Positions 10,854-24,573 of a stretch of DNA of 64,000 bases are shown in pieces. The position numbers and the translations under genes were made by a program. Source of the stretch: Apium graveolens (Eukaryota; Streptophyta; Magnoliopsida; Apiales; Apiaceae); assembly GCF_009905375.1 (NCBI RefSeq), contig NC_133647.1, positions 131,828,088-131,892,087 of the forward strand, written 5' to 3'. The notes under the pieces were generated by a model. That model was not told where the DNA came from. It saw only the letters and a list, made by a program, of their open reading frames with translations, and ran no database searches. Numbering within the stretch: the first letter of the stretch is position 1; each line of letters opens with the position of its first letter.

Positions 10854-13800
10854 GAATCATTTGAGATTCTAAATGATTGACGAATCACAAAAGACTGTTT
10901 TTATCACTTACCCTCCTAAAAAAGAGGCCACCTGCTGGTGAAAGACCAAGAAAGGCACGGAGCCAGAGGTTAGAATAAACTGATTTAAGTTCAGTCAATT
11001 GTTTTCGGGAAAGTAATTCCCAAGGTTATGGAGATAGTGTAAAAGCTTTAGAGTCAGAACAAAGGCAGACGAGTATGATAAATTATGAATCTAAGTTGTA
11101 AAAGTTGTCAAGATTCGATCTGAGGACACGAATCCAGAATGACGGGATGTTTGAAATCAATGCTTATATTGTGATTGGTTCATGAAATAATGATAAGAGA
11201 AAGGGAAATAAAAAGGAACTGAAGTGGAAAGGGATATAAAGGCAATAGAGTTTGAGGTATGATAAGGGAGTCGGGTATGAGGAAACCCTAAAGACTCGTA
11301 GCAATAGAAATAGGGAAGTATGTAATCATTGGTATGAGGGTGATTCACCATGAGTTAAAGTTGATGGTTGAAGGCATACGAGTTATGTACATTTTATCCC
11401 CTTTAAGTTGGGAGGATTCAAGGAAACCTTTAGATAGTTCGAAGGATAAATAATAAGACGCGGATAGACTAAAGAGACAAGAAAGTAAGAAAGTAGGAAA
11501 ATTGGATGAAGGAAGTGACCTTCAATAATGTGAAATGTAAGACCGGTGGCTCGATACTCAGAAAGGGAGACGCCAGGTATGAGAGATATCCCAACATTGA
11601 GGTGACTGTTGAGATAAACAACAAAAGTAAATAAGGAATTATTAAGAAGAAGTTCACGTTGAACATGACCAATATCTTCCAGAACATCCATGTTATCATT
11701 ACCAGATCAGGAAAGAAAAGCGGATGACCATTGTTATCTTTTGGAGTCCATATGGATTGACCTCAATTTGAATAAGGATGCTATTATGAAGTTAGGTATA
11801 GACTATCAAGGTGGGAATGATGAATAAGATAATCTATCAAGGATATATGACTTGATTTATCCGTGGAAGGATGCAGGTACCTTTTAAAGGTGGAATTAAG
11901 GATAGAACATTGGTAACTTAAAATGAATCCTAGGGGACTGCATAAAGGTTGGCATGTCACCCTTAATAGGGACAGTATGAGTTTTGACAGTATGATTTGG
12001 AAAGGGTTAAGGTAACAACAACCTTTAAGAATCAGTGGAGAAATTTTTCAGAAGTATATAGACAATGGTTCTAGTATTAGTAAATGGTATTGTGATATGC
12101 CCTGTATCTAGGGAATACAGGAGGAACGATTGAAGGATAACCTTAGAGGTTTTATAAGGAAAAAGGTAATATTCAAAATTCTCAAGAATAGAAATGTGGA
12201 TAAAGGAAATATGACGTAATTATAATAATGCCAAGTGGGGCACGTGTTGAACCACGAGAAAGTATGAATCGAACCAGTAAAGGTCAAAATTGTTCAGGGC
12301 AATTAGGGCCCAGGATAAAAGATGTTCTAAGTATGATTGAGAATCAGTCTTGACAGTGATTAGCCTCTAAAGACTGAGGCAATAACTTATGGAAAACATC
12401 TTCACTCAAGCAGTGATCGGAAATAGGGTAGAAAATTTGTGAAAGTGGTTAAAATGAAATTGACTATAAGGAAATTTTACTATCAGGAAAGGCCAAAGAG
12501 GTGGCCGACGCTTTAAATGTAAGAGAATAATTATAGGCGCTTGTGCCAAAGGAATACAGTGATGATGGTTAAAGCTATGAAGGTTGTATTATGGTTTGGA
12601 AGATTGACATTCCTTCTGATGACTGTGCAATACCCGACTGTAATAGTAGTTGGTAAAGGTGTAATTCGTGTAATCGCCATGAACGGGCTATCTATCTTAG
12701 AAGGTCCTATCTTGAGATAAGTCAGGACCATATTTCAAAAAGGACTAAACAAACCTTTGAGTTAAGTCTTCCATTGAAGGCATAAGATTAAGAATGGTAT
12801 TAACCTGCTATCGTTGCTTTGAGCGAAACTCTTCTGCAATTTTATCTGCTTCATGTCATGTATGTATGTCAGAATCAGGAGTGTACTCCATGAATCATGA
12901 ATGGTGATTATGTTACCTCCTTAGAAGGATTTGATACGACATGTATGGACTCCGTATGGTTAGATATTAAGACTTCATGGAAAATGAATGACTACAGTAG
13001 GTCAGTGGTGGACCATAGTAAGGCAGCAATGATTCTGTGAGTAATGAGCTGATTACAACCGTGAGAGTTGTATTGGAATGGGTGTTGAGATTGAGTACCA
13101 CTAATCGGGTCGTGGTAGTGTATAAGTTATTATTGATAGACTAAGTAAGTAGAGTATCTACCTATTGAATATTTACTCCTTCTTAGCAATAGAGAGTCGT
13201 ATTACTATATGAGGAAGGTTGCGGTGCGAGGATAGAATCCTAGTAACGATGATGTCTAGAATGAGATCCCAGGTTCGATTTTCAAAATCGAGGGAGTTTC
13301 AAAGGTGATTGTATATAAGCTCGAGGAAGAGCATGGGTCCAGAGAATGATGGATGGATTAGCAAATATTTAGGCATGTGAAATACGATGCTATAATACTT
13401 GATGTTGATATAAATACATATGTTTTGTTCTCCTATGACAAACCTCTATAGTTTAGAGGTAGGTTCCAAGCCAGGTATTTTGTGGCAGTATTTTTTTTTT
13501 CATATATACAATTCTCTTCAATTCATTCTTTTCTCTTCTTTTCATTTCATGTAAGCTGAGAAGAACCCTTCCAGAAGGGGAGGTATTACCGAATGACTAT
13601 CTATCTGTGTGATAGAAGCCGAGTAGGATACCAGCTATTTTTTAATTGCTTATCAAGTACTAAAGGCTGGCCACCTTCTGTACTAACTATGCGATATAAC
13701 AAGTGTTCATGATCATAGTGATCTCTCAACAAATTCCTTTACTTCTATATGATTGATCAAATTTTGGAAAATAGAAACAACTGAAAAAGGAGTAATAAAG

Positions 13801-14722
13801 TGGTGGTAGTATGCGGAATGGAAACATATTCGTGATACTAAGGTTGACGTGGTTATTAAAAGGTTATAGAATGCTAGCGAGCAAAAGTATAACCCGTATA
13901 ATATTAGGAACGGAAGGTAGTAGCGATTACGAACTGGAAAAGAATGGGTATTGAGAAGCAAAAGCTATAATGTTAGAAGCTATGATGAGAGTCTGTGCAA
14001 TAGACTTGAAAGAATTTGGAATGATCACTTAACGCGGATTAAGTTATCTTACGACAATAGATCATATGTCAGTATTGAGATATCGCCTTAGGAGATCCTT
14101 GAGGGAAGACAATGTCAATCTCCCTTATGTTAGGATGAAGTTGTAGAGCGCAAGATGCTCGGACCCGCAGTAGTCCAAAGGACCAGGGATATAATAGATC
14201 TAATCAGAGGACAACTGGTAGTAGCCAGGAAGGACATAAGAAGTATGTCGATTTGACACGAAAGGACAAAGAATAGGAAGGAGGGAACCTTGTATTGTTA
14301 AAAGTATTCCCTTGAAAAGAATTAATGAGGTTCGGGAAGAAAGGAAAGCTAAGTCTACAAATTGTTGGACCCTTGGATATATTAAGACGTTTGGGAAGTT
14401 AGCATATGAGCTAGCCCTACCCCCGAACCTGTAGCAAGTTCATAACGTGTTCCACGTATCAATGTTAAGGAAGTGTAATTCGGATGCCAGACAAATAGGG
14501 GCATATGAGCGCATAGACATGCAACCAGACATAACCTATATGGAGCAACCAAGAAGGGTTATAGAGTGAAAAGGAACAAGTTCGTAGGAGAAGGATTATC
14601 AACTAGGCGGAGTTTGGTGGTAGGACCACAATATGGGAAAATTTACTCGAGAGTTAGAAAGTGCAATGTTAAGAAAGTATCCCTATTCATTTCTATCTGA
14701 TTCCGGGACGGAATCCTTTTAA
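10854..14722 (+). pseudogene. Decayed Gypsy gag-pol remainder, unit 2
   Basis: This is the same degraded gag-RT/RNase H-integrase series as 1,018-4,886, with the RNase H end near 12,446-12,528 and the integrase C-terminal landmarks from about 14,066 to TAA 14,720-14,722. Frames and stops are the same as in unit 1. Confidence 0.75.
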
Positions 14723-14733
14723 GGAGGGGAGAC

Positions 14734-17700
14734 TATAATAACCCCAATTTTTGGAAATTTTTGAAACCCTTATGAATAGTGCTTTTGCTGAATGAGAAAA
14801 CTTTTCATGCCACACTATGTAGGGGTTCTGATATGGATATTCTGAGATTTTATTAGTACTCTATATGGTATATAAGTGTATGCAAAGATCGTCAGAATCC
14901 AATTCCGAACACTTTGATTTTTCCCGGAAACCCACTAGATACGGAGAGAATTGAGTATAAGGTAACAGGATAAAAAGGATTTAAATTAAAGGATTATAAT
15001 AGAGGATCATAAAAAGGAATATAATATATTGAGAAAGGTTATGGGAACCTAAGTAATAAGATCCCGGGTATGATCCTTCAAACGATAAACGAGAACGAAA
15101 GTTAAGCGAACCGTATAACAGATCAGCGGTCATTAGGCAAACAATTAGGAAGTTAATCAAAGGGATTAGAGTGAGTGATGTCACCCAACCAATGAGAGGA
15201 GGACAAAGAGGGAAGGATGACATCACAACATGACATGGGCATGACATGGGAAGGAAGGAGATGTGGTGGCTTTTTAACCACACAAAATCAAGGGCAACAA
15301 GGTAATTAACTAAATCAAACACAAAAACAAATCAACCAAGCCAATCAAATTCATTCTTCATCAAAATCAAAAAGCAACCAAGGCATTGTTCATCTTTGCT
15401 CTCGGCTTTTTACTATTGCAAAAGGGCAAGAATTTCAAAATCAAAGATCCAAGCTTCCTAAATTGGTGAGTTAATTCCCTAATCATCTTTATGCTTAGTT
15501 AGGGCTATATCATGAGTTTAAGCCATCAATTCCTTCTCAATCTTCTTCATTTAATCAAAGAAGAAGACAATGAATAGTGTTTTCAAGTTTTTAACTTGAT
15601 ATTTTTCTTGATTTCCTTGAAGATCCAAGCATTCCTAAGACTTCTCAAAGCTTCTTAAGGCTTCCTAGCTCCTCCCACCACTTCAAGGAAGGTATATCAT
15701 CTCCAAACCCTAGATTCCTATGTATTATAAGATGATTTTGATTAGTAGGGTGATATTGTAGCTTGATGTTTGTGACTTAGAGTTTGGGAGTGAAATGGTA
15801 TTGAAATGGAATGGTAAATGTTGTTGTTTTGATTAAAAGAACTTAAGTATGGTTAAAGTTAAGCTTAGGCATAAGTATGAATGTTAAAATTGAATTGGTT
15901 GGGGTTGTTATGATATGATAAGGATGGATGTTGGTTGTATGTTGGATTGAGGTTGAATTGGGTTGGTTTTGAATGGTTTAAAATTGGGAAATCGCGTAAA
16001 CATAGCCGTCGTAACGTCCAATTTTCTTTAGACTGTTTTTGTGCATAACATTAGGACCCGAGAACCCCTTGCTAGATTATTACCATTGCCATGTCTAGAT
16101 AGCTAATTTTACAAGCTTCGTTTTGATATGTAGTTCGTTCGATTCCGATGCACGGTTTAGGAGAAACGACCGTTTCAAGTAACGGCGTTTCGCGAACGAA
16201 ACTTCTCCCCTCGCCTTACTTTGAAACATAGGTTAAAGACCAAAAATGACTAATTGAAGTATGAAACATTTATGGTAAGTGTGTTAGGCAGTTGGTAAGA
16301 CACTCGCGAAGGAATCGCCTTAAAACTCGTAAAGGTTAAATTATTAAAAATGGTGGAGCCGAGGGTACTCGAGTGACTTAAGTGAATCAGTAAGCGCAAA
16401 ACGAGCGTTAGAGTCTGAGTTGGTTAGAGTATAGATTTAGAAGTGACTTTGGTTTAATTCCAACTTACTTGTTGCTTATAGGTTACCAGACTCGTCCCGA
16501 GCCATTCGTAACCCCCAGTCGCTCAGGCAAGTTTTCTATCCGTTATAACTGTTGTTGTGATGTATTGGTGTATATGCATGATCTTGCGTTAAATGCATAT
16601 TTGTTATAGCAAATTCTTGCGATATATTGTAGCATGTTATATGGTATATATGCATGCCTGTTTCGTATTCTGGCTATATATATCTGTTGATTCAGTTGAT
16701 AATACCTATGCTAGAGGATAGCGGTAATTTGCATATACCCTTAGTATAGGGACCCAAAGGTGAAAATATTTTCTAAAACCGGGAATCGAGGATCCCGAGT
16801 AGATTTTGTATATATGGATATATATATATACTTATATATATATATGGTCATAGTTTTCAAAACTATTAATCGGATAAGGTTTATTCGATAACTTTAACCT
16901 TATTTTATTATTGAATATTATTTCGAATATTATTCGAAGGCTTATGACTCCTTTATATTAAATGAATATTATTTTGAATATTCATTCGAGGGCTTATGAC
17001 TCTTTTATATTATTTATTGAATATTATTTGAATATTCATTCGAGGGCTTATGACTCCTTTATATTAAATGAATATTAATTTGAATATTCATTCGAGGGCT
17101 TATGACTCAGTTTATATTATTTAATGAATATTATTTGAATATTCATTTGAGGATCTATGACTCCGATTATTTGCTGAGTTATATTCTTTATTTTATTAAA
17201 GAATAAGGTGTCAATAATCAAACTTATTTTCGATTATTCAAATAAAGATAGTACTTTCATATAAGTATATCTTTGGTTATTCAATACTCGTTTCAAGTAT
17301 AAGTTTTAATACTTCTACTTCAATTATTTTTATAAAGATTATTCTTTATGGGAATATTATTTAAATAATAATATTCAGACATTTTCTAAATATTCTGGGG
17401 ACTGATTTACTTCATTAAATCAGCTTTACTCCAACACTCTTTAAAGTGTTTTCGAGTCTTCAAAATGATTTTTAAAACTTAGAGCGGATCCCAAAACTCA
17501 TTTTTATATTTAAGATCTTCCATTTTAAGGGGACTTGAATACTCGCTCAAAAATCTAAGGGATCCGGCTCTATGGTGTATTTTATATTCGCAACAAGGTT
17601 GCAGTTTTGGTTAATGAATTGATTACTTACCCAAGGTTCGGGAAGTAAGTCCATCTATTGAGTCGGCATAAGAAACATGGGCTCAGTGGGCGTCCATGAT

Positions 17701-18943
17701 AGTGTAAGTGGCTCAGTGGGAGTCCATCAAATGCATAAGTGGCTGAGTGGCAGTCCAGCATAAGGTCCTATTGAGACCAGGGTGATGACCAGTGGGGAAT
17801 TCGTCCATCTACTAGTAGAAAAGGTTACTTATGGGTATCTTTGCCTGATCAGCAAGATATCTGGTTTATGCCAAAATTCTTTTCCTTTCCAAACTTATTG
17901 GATATTGCAATTCTGTTCATACTTTACATGACAGAGGTTTTCAGGAAATGTATAAAGGAAGATGTATATGTGGATATATATATATATATATCAGAACTTA
18001 ATGAAGTATGTCATAACTTCATTTCCTTTTATAATATTTTAAAGATTTAATCTATTCAAATCTTGTCTTGTAGTCTCATCTATGTGACGAACTGTTGAAA
18101 GCTCATTATACTTTGAACAATGGTAGTTCAAGTAGCTTTATAAATGATATAAGCGTAGTGAAGTATTTGGTAACTTCATCTTTTAAACTTATATCTAATT
18201 AATAATTGTCTTATGAATGACAAAGATTTTCAGAAAAACGTTGAGACAAGGTTAGATATATGAGATCACCTTGCAACGATATTTTTTATACAGTTATACA
18301 CTGGGACTTTGTGTATATTATGCATGGAAGAGGACTTCCAATATTTTGAAAAGTATATATGTATATATACTGAATATTTTGCGACTTCATCGCATTAAGA
18401 TATCAAACTTGGTTCATTTCTTTTGACCAAGACTTTCATGAGTATTATGAGTAGGCTCATATATTGTTAATCATTATACATATTATTTTGGTGGGCTTGC
18501 TGCTCACCCTTGCTTTCTTCTTTCATCACACAACATCAGATAGATAAGATGAACAGGACCAAGCTCCCAATTCGCAAGCGGATAGGAAACGTTCCGCAGC
18601 TTTTTGGAAGCGTTGAGGCCGCTGTAGCTGAGGTAGAAATTACCAATAGGCTAAGTTTTCAACTAATAATGTACCAGGCTTATGTATATTATGAATTGTA
18701 ATAATGGCAAAGAAATGTAAATTTATTCAGAAACCTTTTAAGGTGTATTGACATATAATTGTGGAATAAAATGACTTGTGATTATTTTTGGATGTTCATC
18801 TCTGAGACTATAACGTGTGGTGTGTGTGTTTATTGTGGGGTCACAGTACAGAGTAGTTGATTAATTATTAAGGTTGGGTGTTACTAAGGGAAATGGAACT
18901 CATGACAACCCGGATCCCCAACCCCGGATCTGGGGGTGTTACA
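14734..18943 (+). repeat. Gypsy LTR2 (4,210 bp)
   Basis: It begins TATAATAACC after the polypurine tract (14,721-14,732) and ends GTTACA before the unit 3 PBS. It matches LTR1 except for one A-run length change near 16,253, up to about 17,966. Past that point there are about ten substitutions in 1 kb. Same internal repeats as LTR1. Confidence 0.92.
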
Positions 18944-18947
18944 GAAG

Positions 18948-18959
18948 TGGTATCAGAGC
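18948..18959 (+). other. Primer binding site, Gypsy unit 3
   Basis: TGGTATCAGAGC, 4 nt after LTR2. Confidence 0.9.
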
Positions 18960-19155
18960 TAAGCGTTATAAACCTCAGAGATGATGCGTCGATATAATAA
19001 CAAACTCACAAAGATAATAAGAACTCTTGCCAAGTTCATGGTCGGACTACTTAAAGTAGTGCTGACAGTTAAAACCCTTACGGGAACCCTTATAAGTATC
19101 ATGATAGTAACTTAGCTCGTTTAATGTGTAGGCGCCTGAGATAGAGGACCCTGAG

Positions 19156-19869
19156 ATGTTCGAGCGTGAATATGATGAGGCACTGCTAGATGTTGAGGAT
19201 CAGGAGGAGCCTGAGATGGAGGAGGATGAGGAGGACCCCTCAGAGGAGTCAGAGACGGAGGTCATTGCTATTTCAGATGAGGAGGACCCCTCAGAGGACT
19301 CAGAGACAGAGGTTATTGCTATTCCAGATGAGGAGGACCCGGATGAGGTCCCAGTAGCTGAGGAGCATGTTGGACCTATGGTAGTGTATGCTGGTACCCC
19401 ATTACCCACACTTCCGGTGGTCAGAGCCCCTACCCCTCCACCACTATCTTGGATTCCTGATGATGACAGCTCAGAGACCCATACTTCCGAGCCTAGGCAG
19501 ACCGAGGAGGCACCCTCAGCGGCTCCGGATTCACCACCTCTTGACCCTGCCCACAGGCAGTCTTTGTTAGCTCATGGATATGTTCAGGATGTTCTGAGGA
19601 CCCGAGTGGCTGTTGCCGAGGCCCGACTGGATGAGGCCATGAGGGAGTTGGATGCAGAGAGGGCGGGTAGGCGTACCCGAGCTTATGAGACTAGGGCTTC
19701 TATACCCCGATCCTTGAGGAGGGAGCTTACGGGGATAGAGCTCACATCCCGAGCGAGGCTCAGATCGCTCCAGGGGGACAGGCATGGTAGGATCTCCAGG
19801 CGGCAGGCCGACTATATCTTCCGTCGTGCGATGGAAAGAGTATGGGAGCTGACCCGCTCCGGTGTGTGA
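19156..19869 (+). CDS. Pre-gag ORF of the Gypsy element (237 aa, function unknown)
   Basis: It lies between the PBS and gag of unit 3 and is the only uninterrupted ORF of any length in the array. Residues 1-70 are extremely acidic and contain three imperfect DEEDPSE-SETEVIAI repeats. Residues 75-140 are Pro/Ser/Thr-rich. Residues 145-237 are a predicted helix, rich in Arg and Ala (VAEARLDEAMRELDAERAGR) and then strongly basic (RRELTGIELTSRARLRSLQG). An acidic head and basic, coiled-coil-like tail would suit a nucleic-acid- or Gag-binding accessory protein, but that is inference; I recognise no named domain. It ends about 410 nt before the gag ATG (20,279). Units 1 and 2 carry broken copies. 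Confidence 0.6.
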   Translation: MFEREYDEALLDVEDQEEPEMEEDEEDPSEESETEVIAISDEEDPSEDSETEVIAIPDEEDPDEVPVAEEHVGPMVVYAGTPLPTLPVVRAPTPPPLSWIPDDDSSETHTSEPRQTEEAPSAAPDSPPLDPAHRQSLLAHGYVQDVLRTRVAVAEARLDEAMRELDAERAGRRTRAYETRASIPRSLRRELTGIELTSRARLRSLQGDRHGRISRRQADYIFRRAMERVWELTRSGV

Positions 19870-20278
19870 TTCAGGATTGATGATAGAATAGTCTAGTTGT
19901 CTAGTTAGCCGAGGCCTTAGTAAGAGCCAATTTTCCGGGATAGTTGACTTGTATATAGCATCCCTTTTTCTGACTAGACAGATAGACTCTTGTGTATCAC
20001 TTTTGGGACAGATGACTGTAGCACTGTTGTACTTTTGACCAGATCAAACTATGTATTTCTCGCATTATGTATATATTTGTTTCCTTTGGTTCAGTTCATT
20101 AGTGACGGGATCACTGTTTTTATCATTATTATTACTGCACTTCGTATTAGAACTGTCATAAAATAATAGAATTGCGATATATGTTCTCCCCATTATAAGA
20201 GCTGTGCAGGGCACAATGTTGTATATGATTGTGACCTAACGTTGAATTTTCCCAATAATTTTTTTTATTATCAGAATC

Positions 20279-20692
20279 ATGCCGCCAAGAAAGATTGGAA
20301 CTAGGGCGAACCCTGGATCTGAGGACCAGGGAAGCCATAACCAGGATGATAGGAACCAGGAACACAGTGAAGAGGAAGATGAGGATTATGTGAAACAGGA
20401 TGACTCCCTGTATGAAGAGGAAGAGGAAACATATGATGTTGAGGGATTTGAGATAGAGGCTGAAGAAGGAGAAACCGAGGTTGAGCAACCAGTACCAAAC
20501 CCAGGCATGGATCCCATGGGCCAGTTCATGCAACTCCTAAGGCAGAATTTGGAACGTCAACCCAACCCACCCCCTCAAGGAAATAACAATACTGTGGCAA
20601 ACTCTTTCAGGGCTTTTAAGTCCCTTAAGCCCCCTGAGTTCCACGGATCAGCTGACCCAGTCGAGGCAAGAGCCTGGCTAAAGGAAATATAG
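20279..20692 (+). pseudogene. Truncated Gypsy gag, unit 3
   Basis: 137 codons from MPPRK to the TAG (20,690-20,692) shared with units 1 and 2. A few substitutions separate it from them (for example R-to-G near the start, E-to-K, I-to-T), matching the roughly 1% divergence of this unit. The protein covers an acidic N-terminus and only the beginning of the capsid domain. Confidence 0.85.
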
Positions 20693-23600
20693 GAATCATT
20701 TGAGATTCTAAATGATTGACGAATCACAAAAGACTGTTTTTATCACTTACCCTCCTAAAAAAGAGGCCACCTGCTGGTGAAAGACCAAGAAAGGCACGGA
20801 GCCAGAGGTTAGAATAAACTGATTTAAGTTCAGTCGATTATTTTGGGGAAAGTAATTCCCAAGGTTATGGAGATAGTGTAAAAGCTTTAGAGTCAGAACA
20901 AAGGCAGACGAGTATGATAAATTATGAATCTAAGTTGTAAAAGTTGTCAAGATTCGATCTGAGGACACGAATCCAGAATGACGGGATGTTTGAAATCAAT
21001 GCTTATATTGTGATTGGTTCATGAAATAATGATAAGAGAAAGGGAAATAAAAAGGAACTGAAGTGGAAAGGGATATAAAGGCAATAGAGTTTGAGGTATG
21101 ATAAGGGAGTCGGGTATGAGGAAACCCTAAAGACTCGTAGCAATAGAAATAGGGAAGTATGTAATCATTGGTATGAGGGTGATTCACCATGAGTTAAAGT
21201 TGATGGTTGAAGGCATACGAGTTATGTACATTTTATCCCCTTTAAGTTGGGAGGATTCAAGGAAACCTTTAGATAGTTCGAAGGATAAATAATAAGACGC
21301 GGATAGACTAAAGAGACAAGAAAGTAAGAAAGTAGGAAAATTGGATGAAGGAAGTGACCTTCAATAATGTGAAATGTAAGACCGGTGGCTCGATACTCAG
21401 AAAGGGAGACGCCAGGTATGAGAGATATCCCAACATTGAGGTGACTATTGAGATAAACAACAAAAGTAAATAAGGAATTATTAAGAAGAAGTTCACGTAA
21501 AACATGACCAATATCTTCTAGAACATCCATGTTATCATTACCAGATCAGGAAAGAAAAGCGGATGACCATTGTTATCTTTTGGAGGCCATATGGATTGAC
21601 CTCAATTTGAATAAGGATGATATTATGAAGTTAGGTATAGACTATCGAGGTGGGAATGATGAATAAGATAATCTATCAAGGATATATGATTTGATTTATC
21701 CGTGGAAGGATGCAGGTACCTTTTAAAGGTGGAATTAAGGATAGAACATTGGTAACTTAAAATGAATCCTAGGGGACTGCATAAAGGTTGGCATGTCACC
21801 CTTAATAGGGACAGTATGAGTTTTGACAGTATGATTTGGAAAGGGTTAAGGTAACAACAACCTTTAAGAATCAGTGGAGAAATTTTTCAGAAGTATATAG
21901 ACAATGGTTCTAGTATTAGTAAATGGTATTGTGATATGCCCTGTATCTAGGGAATACAGGAGGAACGATTGAAGGATAACCTTAGAGGTTTTATAAGGAA
22001 AAAGGTAATATTCAAAATTCTCAAGAATAGAAATGTGGATAAAGGAAATATGACGTAATTATAATAATGCCAAGTGGGGCACGTGTTGAACCATGAGAAA
22101 GTATGAATCGAACCAGTAAAGGTCGAAATTGTTCAGGGCAATTAGGGCCCAGGATAAAAGATGTTCTAAGTATGATTGAGAATCAGTCTTGACAGTGATT
22201 AGCCTCTAAAGACTGAGGCAATAACTTATGGAAAACATCTTCACTCAAGCAGTGATCGGAAATAGGGTAGAAAATTTGTGAAAGTGGTTAAAATGAAATT
22301 GACTATAAGGAAATTTTACTATCAGGAAAGGCCAAAGAGGTGGCCGACGCTTTAAATGTAAGAGAATAATTATAGGCGCTTGTGCCAAAGAAATACAGTG
22401 ATGATGGTTAAAGCTATGAAGGTTGTATTATGGTTTGGAAGATTGACATTCCTTCTGATGACTATGCAATACCCGACCGTAATAGTAGTTGGTAAAGGTG
22501 TAATTCGTGTAATCGCCATGAACGGGCTATCTATCTTAGAAGGTCCTATCTTGAGATAAGCCAGGACCATATTTCAAAAAGGACTAAACAAACCTTTGAG
22601 TTAAGTCTTCTATTGAAGGCATATGATTAAGAATGGTATTAACCTGCTATCATTGCTTTGAGCGAAACTCTTCTGCAATTTTATCTGCTTCATGTCATGT
22701 ATGTATGTCAGAATCAGGAGTGTACTCCATGAATCATGAATGGTGATTATGTTACCTCCTTAGAAGGATTTGATACGACATGTATGGACTCCGTATAGTT
22801 AGATATTAAGACTTCATGGAAAATGAATGACTACAGTAGGTCAGTGGTGGACCATAGTAAGGCAACAATGATTCTGTGAGTAATGAGCTGATTACAACCG
22901 TGAGAGTTGTATTGGAATGGGTGTTGAGATTGAGTACCACTAATTGGGTCGTGGTAGTGTATAAGTTATTATTGATAGACTAAGTAAGTAGAGTATCTAC
23001 CTATTGAATATTTACTCCTTCTTAGCAATAGAGAGTCGTATTACTATATGAGGAAGGTTGCGGTGCGAGCATAGAATCCTAGTAACGATGATGTCTAGAA
23101 TGAGATCCCAGGTTCGATTTTCGAAATCGAGGGAGTTTCAAAGGTGATTGTATATAAGCTCGAGGAAGAGCATGGGTCCAGAGAATGATGGACGGATTAG
23201 CAAATATTTAGGCATATGAAATATGATGCTATAATACTTGATGTTGATATAAGTACATATGTTTTGTTCTCCTATGACAAATCTCTATAGTTCAGAGGTA
23301 GGTTCCAAGCCAGGTATTTTGTGGCAGTATTTTTTTTTTCTATATACAATTCTCTTCAATTTGTTCTTTTCTCTTCTTTTCATTTCATGTAAGCTGAGAA
23401 GAACAACCCTTCCAGAAGGGGAGGTATTGCCGAATGACTATCTATATGTATGATAGAAGCCGAGTAGGATACCAACTATTGTTTAATTGCTTGTCAAGTA
23501 CTAAAGGCTGGCCACCTTCTGTACTAACTATGCGATATAACAAGTGTTCATGATCATAGTGATCTCTCAACAAATTCCTTTACTTCTATATGATTGATCA

Positions 23601-24562
23601 AATTTTGGAAAATAGAAACAACTGAAAAAGGAGTAATAAAGTGGTGGTAGTATGCGGAATGGAAACACATTCGTGATACTAAGGTTGACGTGGTTATTAA
23701 AAGGTTATAGAACGCTAGCGAGCAAAAGTATAACCCGTATAATATTAGGAACGGAAGGTAGTAGCGATTACGAACTGGAAAAGAATGGGTATTGAGAAAT
23801 AAAAGCTATAATGTTAGAAGCTATGATGAGAGTCTGTGCAATAGACTTGAAAGAATTTGGAATGATCACTTAACGCGGATTAAGTTATCTTACGACAATA
23901 GATCATATGTCAGTATTGAGATATCACCTTAGGAGATCCTTGAGGGAAGACAATGTCGATCTCCCTTATGTTAGGGTGAAGTTGTAGAGCGCAAGATGCT
24001 CGGACCCGCAGTAGTCCAAAGGACCAGGGATATAATAGATCTAATCAGAGGACGACTGGTAGTAGCCAGGAAGGACATAAGAAGTATGTCGATTTGACAT
24101 GAAAGGACAAAGAATAGGAAGGAGGGAACCTTGTATTGTTAAAAGTATTCCCTTGAAAAGAATTAATGAGGTTCGGGAAGAAAGGAAAGCTAAGTCTACA
24201 AATTGTTGGACCCTTGGATATATTAAGACGTTTGGGAAGTTAGCATATGAGCTAGCCCTACCCCCGAACCTGTAGCAAGTTCATAACGTGTTCCACGTAT
24301 CAATGTTAAGGAAGTGTAATTCGGATGCCAGACAAATAGGGGCATATGAGGCATAGACATGCAACCAGACGTAACCTATATGGAGCAACCAAGAAGGGTT
24401 ATAGAGTGAAAAGGAACAAGTGCTTAGGAGAAGGATTATCAACTAGGCGGAGTTTGGTGGTAGGACCACAATGTGGGAAAATTTACTCGAGAGTTAGAAA
24501 GTGCAATGTTAAGAAAGTATCCTTATTCATTTCTATCTGATTCCGGGATGGAATCCTTTTAA
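20693..24562 (+). pseudogene. Decayed Gypsy gag-pol remainder, unit 3
   Basis: Same order of decayed landmarks as the other two units, with the RNase H end near 22,285-22,368 and the integrase C-terminus from about 23,905 to TAA 24,560-24,562. Scattered point changes and a 1-nt deletion near 24,349 distinguish it. The major frame breaks are shared with units 1 and 2. Confidence 0.75.
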
Positions 24563-24573
24563 GGAGGGGAGAC

